DNA from: CAVRIA01 sp963721115
GTDB lineage: Bacteria; Desulfobacterota; Binatia; HRBIN30; CADEER01
DNA: 64,000 bases
Direction: 5' to 3'
NCBI GenBank assembly: GCA_963721115.1
Contig: CAVRIA010000021.1
Coordinates: forward strand, 1-64,000
In this document: positions 43,226 through 50,934 of the stretch, piece by piece
Layout of the letters: each line of letters begins with the position of its first letter
Numbering within the stretch: position 1 is the first letter of the stretch
The notes under the pieces: model-generated
Seen by the model: only the letters and a program-made list of their open reading frames with translations
What the model was told of the DNA's origin: nothing
Database searches by the model: none
Position numbers and translations under genes: made by a program

Positions 43226-43460
43226 GCCCCTTCCCTTGCCGATTTCCCGCAAGCCAGATAGCGTCTGGCCGGGACGATGCAAGCTGATTCGGACTCTGGC
43301 CCCGGCGCCGCGCTGCAGACGGTGCCCGGGGTGTACAGAATCGGCGAACCGGGCCGCGGTGGGGAGAGGTGAGCGGGCGGCGCCCTTCACCGTACCGCCG
43401 CGGTGAGGCCGGCTTCCCGCCCGAGCCGTCGCACGACGTCTCCGAGCCGCAGGAGGGCTC

Positions 43461-44735
43461 ATGGAATCGCTGACCTATGTTCTCATTGTGCTGGCGTGCC
43501 TGGTGCTTTCCGCCTTCTTCTCCAGCAGCGAGACGGCGCTGCTGCGCGTGCGCGAGCACGATCTCGACCAGGACATCAAGGCCGCGCGTGGTCCGGGCGC
43601 CCTGGCGGTGCGCGACCTGTTGAGCTCGACGTCGCGCCTGCTGGTGACGATCCTGCTCGGCAACAACGTGGTCAACATCCTCGGCGCCTCGGTCGCCACC
43701 GCACTGAGCGTCCGCTATCTCGGAGAGCGGACCGGCATCATCGTGGCGACGGTCCTGATTACGCTCGTCGTCTTCATCTTCGGCGAGGTGGTGCCCAAGG
43801 CCGCCGCGGCCCGCTACCCGCGCCGCATCGCCTACGCCGTCGCCCTGCCGCTCTACCTCATCCACCAGGCGCTGCGGCCGATCCACCTGCTCTACGACAA
43901 GCTCCTCGAGCCGGTGCTCAAGTCCCTCGGCGGCGGCGCCGAGGGGGCGACGATGACCTCCGCCGAGGAGATCATGCGGCTCGCCCGCGGTGCCGTCGAG
44001 GAGTACCCGAAAGGCTCGCCGCTGGCGATCATCGGCGCCGTCGCCGAGGCCTCGGAAATGACGGTCGGCGAGATCATGATTCCGCGTACCGAGATCGTCT
44101 CGTTCCCGGTCGAGACGTCGCCCTCGGATCTGCTCGAGAAGGTGCTCGAAGAGGGGTATACGCGCGTTCCCCTCTACGAGGAGACGATCGACAAGATCCT
44201 CGGCGTGGTTCATCTCAAGGACCTCGTCCAGCTGGTACGCGGCAAGGGGGAGGACCTGCGCGGAATCCTCAAGCCGGTGGTGCAGATCCCGGAGCGCAAG
44301 GCGATCCTGCGCCTCCTCGCCGACATGCAGCGCGCCTTTGTCCACGTGGCGATCGTCAAGGACGAGTTCGGCGTGACGCTCGGTCTGGTGACGCAGGAGG
44401 ACATCCTCGAAGAGCTGGTGGGCGAGATTCGCGACGAGCACGACCGCGAGGAGCTGCTGACCATTCGGCGCGTCGGCGAGCACACGTATCAGGCGCGGGG
44501 GCGGGTCAAGGTGCTCGACTTCAACCGCGAGACGGGCTGGAAGGTCACCGCCGAGCGCGGCGATACGCTCGCCGGCCTGGTGTTCAACACCCTGGCGCGA
44601 GCCCCGCGCACCGGCGAGTCGGTTCGCGTCCCCGGCTACGAGATCGTCGTCGTCGACATGTCCGGCAGCCGCATCACGCAGGTGCGCGTCGTCGAACGCC
44701 CGGAGGAGGCCGAAGACCACCGCGCCGCCGAGTGA
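43461..44735 (+). CDS. hemolysin-family (CNNM-CBS-CorC) transport/ion protein
   Basis: The 424-aa membrane protein has a DUF21/CNNM transmembrane domain (1-180; FFSSSETALLRVREHDLDQD, TILLGNNVVNILGASVATAL, FIFGEVVPKAAAARYP), a CBS pair (about 200-330; IMIPRTEIVSFPVE, YTRVPLYEETIDKILGVVHL) and a C-terminal CorC/HlyC domain (about 340-420). Members are linked to Mg2+/Co2+ export; 'hemolysin' is a historical label. It stands alone between repeats. Confidence 0.85.
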   Translation: MESLTYVLIVLACLVLSAFFSSSETALLRVREHDLDQDIKAARGPGALAVRDLLSSTSRLLVTILLGNNVVNILGASVATALSVRYLGERTGIIVATVLITLVVFIFGEVVPKAAAARYPRRIAYAVALPLYLIHQALRPIHLLYDKLLEPVLKSLGGGAEGATMTSAEEIMRLARGAVEEYPKGSPLAIIGAVAEASEMTVGEIMIPRTEIVSFPVETSPSDLLEKVLEEGYTRVPLYEETIDKILGVVHLKDLVQLVRGKGEDLRGILKPVVQIPERKAILRLLADMQRAFVHVAIVKDEFGVTLGLVTQEDILEELVGEIRDEHDREELLTIRRVGEHTYQARGRVKVLDFNRETGWKVTAERGDTLAGLVFNTLARAPRTGESVRVPGYEIVVVDMSGSRITQVRVVERPEEAEDHRAAE

Positions 44736-44818
44736 GTGGCGGATGTGCTGACGTGATGACGTGCTGACGTGCTGATGTGCCACCGCTCACCGGCTCACTG
44801 GCTCACCCGCTCACCCGC
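44736..44818. repeat. short degenerate tandem repeats between convergent genes
   Basis: Degenerate GTGCTGACGTGATGACGTGC units (44743-44777) are followed by GCTCACC units (44785-44820). It lies between two converging genes and shows no gene. Confidence 0.55.
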
Positions 44819-45280
44819 TCACCCCTCCGGCACCGTACGCTCGCGCTTGCGCCGCCCGCGCGCCTTCTTGTCCGTCAGCCGGCGCTCGCGGGCGGCGGCG
44901 CTCGGCCGCGTCGGACGGCGACGGCGCGGCGCCTTCACCGCCTCGGCCAGCATCGCCCGCAGCCTTTCCAGTACGGCCTCGCGGTTGCGGGCCTGGTCGC
45001 GGTAGACCGAGCTCGACAGGACCAGCTCGCCGCCGCGCGTGAGGCGCGAGGACAGGCGCTCCAGGGCCCGCTGGCGGTCCGGCTCGGAGACCGACGGCGA
45101 GTCGCGCAGAGGGAAGCGCAGCACCGCCTTGCTGGCGACCTTGTTGACGTTCTGGCCGCCCGGGCCGCCGGAGCGAACGTAGCTGAGCTGGATCTCGCGC
45201 AGCGGAACCGACAGCCGCGAGTTGACCCGCAGGACGCCTCCTTCCTCCATGCGCTCCACGCTCTCAGCCGCGGCGCGCAT
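44819..45280 (-). CDS. arfB: aminoacyl-tRNA hydrolase / ribosome rescue factor ArfB-like
   Basis: The protein (about 153 aa from 45280, or 143 from an ATG at 45250 near GGAG) has the release-factor GGQ motif in VRSGGPGGQNVNKVASKAVL. The basic C-terminal tail RRPTRPSAAARERRLTDKKA is nearly the ArfB consensus (RRPTRPTxxAKxRRLxxK). ArfB enters stalled ribosomes via this tail and hydrolyses peptidyl-tRNA. It is too short for a codon-reading RF domain, excluding RF1/RF2. It is convergent with the CNNM-CBS gene. Confidence 0.9.
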   Translation of the reverse strand: MRAAAESVERMEEGGVLRVNSRLSVPLREIQLSYVRSGGPGGQNVNKVASKAVLRFPLRDSPSVSEPDRQRALERLSSRLTRGGELVLSSSVYRDQARNREAVLERLRAMLAEAVKAPRRRRPTRPSAAARERRLTDKKARGRRKRERTVPEG

Positions 45281-45295
45281 CGTCAATAGAGACGA

Positions 45296-45385
45296 GTCGT
45301 TGGTTGTCGGGGTGTTGGTCGCTGGCCGATGGAGGGCTGCCCCGAGACCCTGAACCCCAACGACCAACAGCCCGGCAACCTGCCT
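45296..45385. repeat. CAAC-rich inverted dispersed repeat, third copy
   Basis: GTCGTTGGTTGTCGGGGTGT and GGCTGCCCCGAGACCCTGAA flank GCCGATGGA; CCAACGACCAACAGCCCGGC closes the inverted repeat. It belongs to the same family as 43150-43225. Downstream, 45386-45660 contains no gene and probably the promoter of the CheA-like operon. Confidence 0.55.
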
Positions 45386-45660
45386 TGAGCATTGCTGTGC
45401 AGAGTAGCGACCGGAGCGTTCGAAAATCGCCGCTTGGTCAGATCGTCAACGGCGCGACGGGGCGCGAGGGCGAATTGGCGACGAGGGGCGGCTGCCTTGC
45501 GCAAGTGGCGTGAGAATTGCCCATCAGTGCCCCGGAATTGGATCGCCCTTTGGGCGGCGGGAGGCAGGATGCGGACGATGGCCGTGAGGATCGTATCGCG
45601 CACCGGGTCGGGGGTCGATACCGTCCGGACCCGTCTGAACCGGGGCGAAAGAACGGCTTG

Positions 45661-47124
45661 ATGGACGGATACGGCTCGCTTGCGAGCGCGGATCTGCGCG
45701 AGCAGGTCTTCTGCGTGGCGTCGGATCTGCGCAACCAGCTCGACCGACTGCTGGTGAATCTCGCCGATCGGGAGGCGATCGAGGCCGTCGTGCGCGCGGG
45801 GGCGTCGGTGACCGAGGCCGTCTCGCGCTGCGAGGCGGAGCCGGTCCGCAGCTGCGGCCGGGTGCTCGCGCGCATGACCCGAGTCGTCGGAGACGGTCTG
45901 CGCACGGGATCGGTGCGCGAGCCGAGGCCGCTGTGCGAGGGATTGTTCGACTCGATCGGGACACTCGAGCAGCTTCTCGACGCCGCTCTCGACGAGGCGG
46001 CGCCGGGGCAGCTGGCGCGCGCCTACGAGGCTTTGCCGGCGTCGTGGCGTTCCTACGGGGACCTCGACGACGTCGCCTTCGAAGCCAGAGTGGCCGAGAT
46101 CGCGCGCAGCGGCGCGGCCGCGCGCCGGGCCGAGGCGCCGAAGGGCGACGACGGCGAGCTGGGGCGGCAGATCGAGTTTCTCGAGGCCTTCGCGGGCGAG
46201 TCCGAGGATCGCTTCGAGAGCTGCGAGGACCTGCTCCTGCGGCTCGAGCGGCAGCCGGACGACCAACGGCTGCTGAAGGAGTTGACCGAGGAGTTCCAGA
46301 CCCTGCGCGAGGCGGCGGAGGCCGTCGGCCTGGACGCCGCCGCCGGGCAGCTGCGCCAGGGGGCCGAGCTCATGGAGGCGGTCTACGCCGACGTGGTCAC
46401 GGTGGAAGGCGAGGCCTTCGTCGACTTCCTGTTGCGCCTGATGGACTCCATCCGCAGCCTGATCGGGCGCGCCAGCGGTCGCGGCGGGCCGGGGCGCCCG
46501 GTGCTCCAGGACGTCGCGGCGGAGATCGCCGCGCTCTGCGCCTCGTGCGGCGACTCGCGCGCCGGCAGCGCGGAGGGCGGCGGGGAAGAGGACGTATTCT
46601 CCCCGGGCGGCATCGCCGAGCTGGTGACGTTGGAGCGGGTCTTCCGCCGCCTGCGCCGGCCGGTGCGGGAAGCGGCGCGGGAAGAGGACAAGCTGGTCGA
46701 CCTGGACTTGACGGGCGAGGACGTCCTGGTCGCGATCGACGTCGCGGAGCGGATCTACGATCCCTTGCTGCATATGGTGCGCGACGCGATCGCCCGCGCG
46801 ATCGAGGCGCCGCCCGAGCGCGAGTCTCGCGGGCTGCCCGCGGTCGGCGTGATCGCCGTGCGGGCGGAGAGGGACGGTGGCCATCTGCTGATCTCGATCG
46901 AGGACGACGGCGCCGCGGCCGAGGACGAGGCCTCCGTGGACGACGACTTTGCGGAGGAAGGTGGAGCGGAGGGCGAGGAGCCGCTCGCGGCGCCGTCGAA
47001 GCCGGAGGCCTACCACTGGATCGACGCTTCCGAGCCGTCCAGCCGGGAAGAGCTCGAGCGCCTGGCGTATCGCCCCGGTTTCCTCAACGTCCTGCAGGTG
47101 CTGGCGGCGGGAGAGGCGAGATGA
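45661..47124 (+). CDS. degenerate CheA-like protein (HPt-like plus truncated HATPase)
   Basis: The 487-aa protein has helical bundles (1-115 and 165-285). The second (FLEAFAGESEDRFESCEDLL) aligns with CheA HPt domains, but the expected phospho-His of the F-H-T-L-K motif reads FQTLREAAEAVGL. Its C-terminal half matches a CheA ATPase: DPLLHMVRDAIARAI at about 367 in place of the N-box (L-x-H-x-x-R-N-A-x-D-H-G), and ISIEDDG near 414. The chain ends at LAYRPGFLNVLQVLAAGEAR, just where the GVG (G2) box should follow. The key Asn and HG are lost, so no kinase activity is expected. It is coupled by ATGA to the WD40 pseudokinase. Confidence 0.7.
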   Translation: MDGYGSLASADLREQVFCVASDLRNQLDRLLVNLADREAIEAVVRAGASVTEAVSRCEAEPVRSCGRVLARMTRVVGDGLRTGSVREPRPLCEGLFDSIGTLEQLLDAALDEAAPGQLARAYEALPASWRSYGDLDDVAFEARVAEIARSGAAARRAEAPKGDDGELGRQIEFLEAFAGESEDRFESCEDLLLRLERQPDDQRLLKELTEEFQTLREAAEAVGLDAAAGQLRQGAELMEAVYADVVTVEGEAFVDFLLRLMDSIRSLIGRASGRGGPGRPVLQDVAAEIAALCASCGDSRAGSAEGGGEEDVFSPGGIAELVTLERVFRRLRRPVREAAREEDKLVDLDLTGEDVLVAIDVAERIYDPLLHMVRDAIARAIEAPPERESRGLPAVGVIAVRAERDGGHLLISIEDDGAAAEDEASVDDDFAEEGGAEGEEPLAAPSKPEAYHWIDASEPSSREELERLAYRPGFLNVLQVLAAGEAR

Positions 47125-50100
47125 GCTGGCAGGAGAAGCTGCTCATCCTGACCACGGAGACGGCGCGGCAGGGCGCGGCCAAGCTGACCCGCAACGTTCC
47201 GGCCGACGGGCATCTCGGCAAGCTGCTCCGCAAGATCGCTGCCGAGGAGGTGACGCTGCCGCCCGAGGGGTCGCGCAACGGGCCGCCCGCCGCCCCGCCG
47301 CCGGATGGCTCGCCGCTCGTCGCCTCCGCCGAGCGCGAGGCGCCGGGCGACGGCCGGGGGATCGAACGGGCACACCTCGATGCTGCCGGCCTCTCTCCCC
47401 GGCGGGGCGGCGAGGCGGCTCTTTCCCCCGCCGCGCGGTTCGCCTGGCAGAGCAACGGCGGCAGCGCGGCGGCGATCGCCGTGCAGCCGTATGTCGTGCC
47501 GCGCGACGGCCTCAGCGAGCCCGAGTACAGCCTCGGCGACCTGATCGACGGCGCCTACGAGGTGACGGGAATCCTCGCGAGCGGCCGGCAATTCACCGTC
47601 TACCGGGCGCGCCACCGGAGCTGGGACGCCGCGGTGGCGGTCAAGGTCCCACGCGAGGAGCTGCTGAAGGACGCGGCCGCGCTGCAGGCGATCGTGAACG
47701 AGGTACCGCGCTGGACGGCGCTCGGGCTGCACCCGCACGTCGCCTACTGCCACCACGTGCACGTCGTCGGCGGCGTCCCGCTCATCGTGCTCGAGGACTT
47801 CGACGGCGGCAACCTGCGGCCGTGGATCGCCGACGGGCGCTGCGCGAACCTGCGCCAGGGCCTCAACCTGGCGATCCAGATCTGCCACGGCCTGGAGCAC
47901 GCCCACGCCGCCGGCCTGTGCCACGGTGCGTTGCGACCCGAGAACGTCCTGCTCACGTCCGCCGGCCTGGCCGCGGTCAGCGACTTTGCGATCGCCCGCC
48001 GCGCCGCCGCCGAGGCGGCGGTACCGGGAAGCCGCGCCGGGGCGGCGGCCGGCAGGCGCGTCGAGCACGGCCCGGAGACGTACGTGGCTCCGGAGCGCTG
48101 GATCGGCAGCGAGCCGCCCGCGCCGGCGGGTGACGTCTTCGCCCTCGGCGTGTGCCTGTACGAGATGTTCTGCGGCTTCGCTCCGTACGAGATGGCGCGC
48201 GGCCCGCGGCGCGAGGCGCCGGAGCCGCGCGCGCCGCAGGGCGGTGCGCCGCTTCCCGAGCGCCTGGCGGCGCTGCTGAAGAGATGCGTCGACTGGGACG
48301 CCGAGCGGCGCCCGCGCGGCGTCGCGGAGATCCGCCGCGAGCTGTGCGCCGTTCACCTCGAGGGGCTGGGGCGCCCGAGCCCCTTCGCCGAGCTTCCGGA
48401 CGCCACCTGGGAGCCGGACGGCTGCAACAACCGCGCCGTCTCCGCGCTGCTCTTCGGGCGGCAAGCCGATGCCGACGCGGCATGGGAGAGCGCGCTGAGC
48501 GTCGATCCCCGGCACCTCGCGACGACCTACAACTACGGGATCACGCGCTGGTCGCGCGGCGACCTCACCGACGAAGCGCTGGTCGAGAGGCTGTCGGCCA
48601 TTCGCTCTTGCTCCGGACGCGACGTCTCGGCCTCGTATCTGCTCGCTCTCGTCCACCTCGACCGGGGCGACCCGGCGTCGGCGGTGGCGCTGCTGGAGCA
48701 GGCGGAGGCGCGCCGCCCTCGCCTGCCCGAGATCGAGCACGCGCTCGACCTGGCGCGTTCGCGCCTGTCCGGCGAAGCGGGGCCGCGCGAGCTGTGCGGC
48801 CATCGGGCCTTCGTCTCCGCGGTCTCCCTGAGCGAGGACGGCCGCTTCGTGCTGTCGGCGAGCGACGACTGCACGCTGCGCCTGTGGGAGACGCACACCG
48901 GCCGCACGCTGCGGAGCTTCGAGGGACACGCGAAGCGCGTCGGCGCCGTCGCCCTCGACGCCGCCGGCGAGACGGCGATCTCGGGCGGCGACGACTTTGC
49001 GCTGCGCTTCTGGGACGTCAGGAGCGGGCAGTGCGCCGACACCGTCTCGCTGGCCGGCAACGTCTTCTCGGTGGCGATCAGCGGGGATGGCAGCCGCGCC
49101 GTTTCAGCCAGCGGCGCCAGCGACAACTTCGTCGGCGTCGACAACACCGAGGTGCAGGTGTGGGACATGCAGAAGCGCCGCCTGCGCGCGAGGCTCGAGG
49201 GCCACGGCAACGCCACCAAGTCGGTTGCCATCACCGCTGACGGCCGCTGGGCGGTGACCGGCAGCGACGACCTGACGGTCCGCGTCTGGGATGCGTCGAC
49301 CGGAGCCTGCCGGCGGGTTCTGCAGGGCCACGACCACTACGTGTCCTGCGTCTCCGTCAGGCCGGACGGGAAGGTCGCCCTGTCGGGAAGCTGGGATAAG
49401 ACGCTGCGCCTCTGGGACACTTCGACCGGGTGCTGCCTGCGCGTCTTCAAGGCGGGCTCGGCCATCGTCACCGCGGTCTACCTGAGCGCCGACGGCCGCC
49501 TCGCCATCTCCGGTGGCTGGGACGGCACGGTCCGGCTGTGGGAGGTCGAGACGGGACGCTGCCTGCGCACCTTCGCGGGACACGGCAGCCTGGTCACCGG
49601 GGTGGCGCTGAGCGCCGACGGCCGCACCGCGGTCTCCGGCAGCTGGGACCGCACGGTGCGAGTGTGGAGCGTGCCGCAGGCGGCCGAGCGCCTGTGCTCG
49701 CCGCGCCTGTCCGTGAAGGTGCCCTACGCGCGTCTGCCCGCTGCCGAGCCGGAGGCGGACGAGTTGGTGGCGGAAGCCGATCGCGCCTGGCGCGAGGGAC
49801 GGATCGCGGAGGCGCTGGCGACCGCGCGCCGGGCGCGTGACAAAGGAGGCGACGAGGGCGCCGAAACGCGCCGGCTGTGGCGCGATCTGTCGCGCTCGTG
49901 CCGGCGGGTCGGGCTGCGCGGAGCGCGCCAGGAGCCGCCTTTCGCCGCCCCCGACCGGGCGCGATCGGCGCGCCTGAGCGCCGACGGCACGTGGGCGATT
50001 CTCGCCTGCCGGGACGGGCGGCTGCGCATCTGGGACATGGACCTGGAGCGCTGCAGCCGGGTTCTCGAAGGTCACGCCGACCGGGTGCTCGACGTCCGTC

Positions 50101-50834
50101 TGAGCGCCGACGAGACCAGGGCGCTCTCTGCCGGCGCCGACGGCACCCTGCGCCTGTGGGACCTGAAGAGCGGCGAGTGCCGCAGAATCTTCGCGGGACA
50201 CCGGGGTGTGGTCAGCGCCGCCAGCGTCACTCCCGCCTGGGATCGCGTCCTGTCGGCGAGCTACGACCACACGCTGCGCCTGTGGGACCTGGAGAGCGGC
50301 GAGTGCCTGCGCCTTTTCAAGGGGCACGCGAGACAGGTGTGCGCGGTCGCGGCGAGCGCCGACGGCGCGTCGGCGGTGTCGGGCGCGCGCGACGGTACCG
50401 TCTGCCTGTGGGACGTCGCCAGCGGGGTGTGTACGCGCGTGCTCGATGGCCACCGAGCCGGTGTCGCATCGGTGGCCATCGCCGCCGACGGAAAGCTCGC
50501 CGCGTCGGCCGACGGCGCGGGCGTGATCCGCTTGTGGGAAACCGCCACCGGCGCCTGCGCGCGCCTTCTCGAAGGGCACGCGGGTGGAATCGCGGCGATC
50601 GCGCTGAGCGGCGACGGTCGCTGGCTGGTGTCGGCGGGCGACGACGGGACCGTTCGGCTGTGGGACACCGGCGCAGCGACCCCGCCGAGCGTCCTGTGCC
50701 GCTCCGCGATCGGGTTCCTCAGCTGCGCCTTCGACGCGGAGGGGTCGTCGATCATCGCCGCCGAGGCGAACGGTCGCTCGCACGTGATCGCGCTCGACTG
50801 GGAACTGGCCGTCGAGGCGCCGCTGCCAGGGTGA
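47121..50834 (+). CDS. Ser/Thr pseudokinase with TPR-like linkers and 14 WD40 repeats
   Basis: The 1,237-aa protein has a Hanks-type kinase domain (about 140-410). VAVKVP (Lys present) is there, but the catalytic loop reads CHGALRPENVLL (HRD to HGA) and the metal motif SDFAIAR (DFG to DFA), so phosphotransfer is unlikely. TPR-like helices (435-540) follow, then seven WD40 blades (556-860, e.g. VWDASTGACRRVL), a TPR-like linker with DELVAEADRAWREGRIAEAL (860-940) and seven more blades (about 950-1237). Two seven-bladed propellers would form. The ATG overlaps the stop of the CheA-like gene, with GGAGAGG upstream. No signal peptide or TM is seen, so it is a cytoplasmic scaffold by inference. Confidence 0.8.
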   Translation: MSWQEKLLILTTETARQGAAKLTRNVPADGHLGKLLRKIAAEEVTLPPEGSRNGPPAAPPPDGSPLVASAEREAPGDGRGIERAHLDAAGLSPRRGGEAALSPAARFAWQSNGGSAAAIAVQPYVVPRDGLSEPEYSLGDLIDGAYEVTGILASGRQFTVYRARHRSWDAAVAVKVPREELLKDAAALQAIVNEVPRWTALGLHPHVAYCHHVHVVGGVPLIVLEDFDGGNLRPWIADGRCANLRQGLNLAIQICHGLEHAHAAGLCHGALRPENVLLTSAGLAAVSDFAIARRAAAEAAVPGSRAGAAAGRRVEHGPETYVAPERWIGSEPPAPAGDVFALGVCLYEMFCGFAPYEMARGPRREAPEPRAPQGGAPLPERLAALLKRCVDWDAERRPRGVAEIRRELCAVHLEGLGRPSPFAELPDATWEPDGCNNRAVSALLFGRQADADAAWESALSVDPRHLATTYNYGITRWSRGDLTDEALVERLSAIRSCSGRDVSASYLLALVHLDRGDPASAVALLEQAEARRPRLPEIEHALDLARSRLSGEAGPRELCGHRAFVSAVSLSEDGRFVLSASDDCTLRLWETHTGRTLRSFEGHAKRVGAVALDAAGETAISGGDDFALRFWDVRSGQCADTVSLAGNVFSVAISGDGSRAVSASGASDNFVGVDNTEVQVWDMQKRRLRARLEGHGNATKSVAITADGRWAVTGSDDLTVRVWDASTGACRRVLQGHDHYVSCVSVRPDGKVALSGSWDKTLRLWDTSTGCCLRVFKAGSAIVTAVYLSADGRLAISGGWDGTVRLWEVETGRCLRTFAGHGSLVTGVALSADGRTAVSGSWDRTVRVWSVPQAAERLCSPRLSVKVPYARLPAAEPEADELVAEADRAWREGRIAEALATARRARDKGGDEGAETRRLWRDLSRSCRRVGLRGARQEPPFAAPDRARSARLSADGTWAILACRDGRLRIWDMDLERCSRVLEGHADRVLDVRLSADETRALSAGADGTLRLWDLKSGECRRIFAGHRGVVSAASVTPAWDRVLSASYDHTLRLWDLESGECLRLFKGHARQVCAVAASADGASAVSGARDGTVCLWDVASGVCTRVLDGHRAGVASVAIAADGKLAASADGAGVIRLWETATGACARLLEGHAGGIAAIALSGDGRWLVSAGDDGTVRLWDTGAATPPSVLCRSAIGFLSCAFDAEGSSIIAAEANGRSHVIALDWELAVEAPLPG

Positions 50835-50934
50835 GACCGGCGGCGAAGAAATCCCGGCGCGCGCAGCGCGTTTGACGCCGCACCCGGGGAACCGGTCGTC
50901 CTTCGCCCGAACTTTGCGCACCGTGTGGAGCGGC

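Noticed and set aside
43461..44735. A true hemolysin/toxin
   Set aside because: DUF21-CBS-CorC proteins carry that name for historical reasons; the domains indicate an ion-transport-related membrane protein.
45661..47124. A working chemotaxis kinase CheA
   Set aside because: The phospho-His, N-box Asn and G2 box are missing, and no cheW, cheY or receptor genes are nearby.
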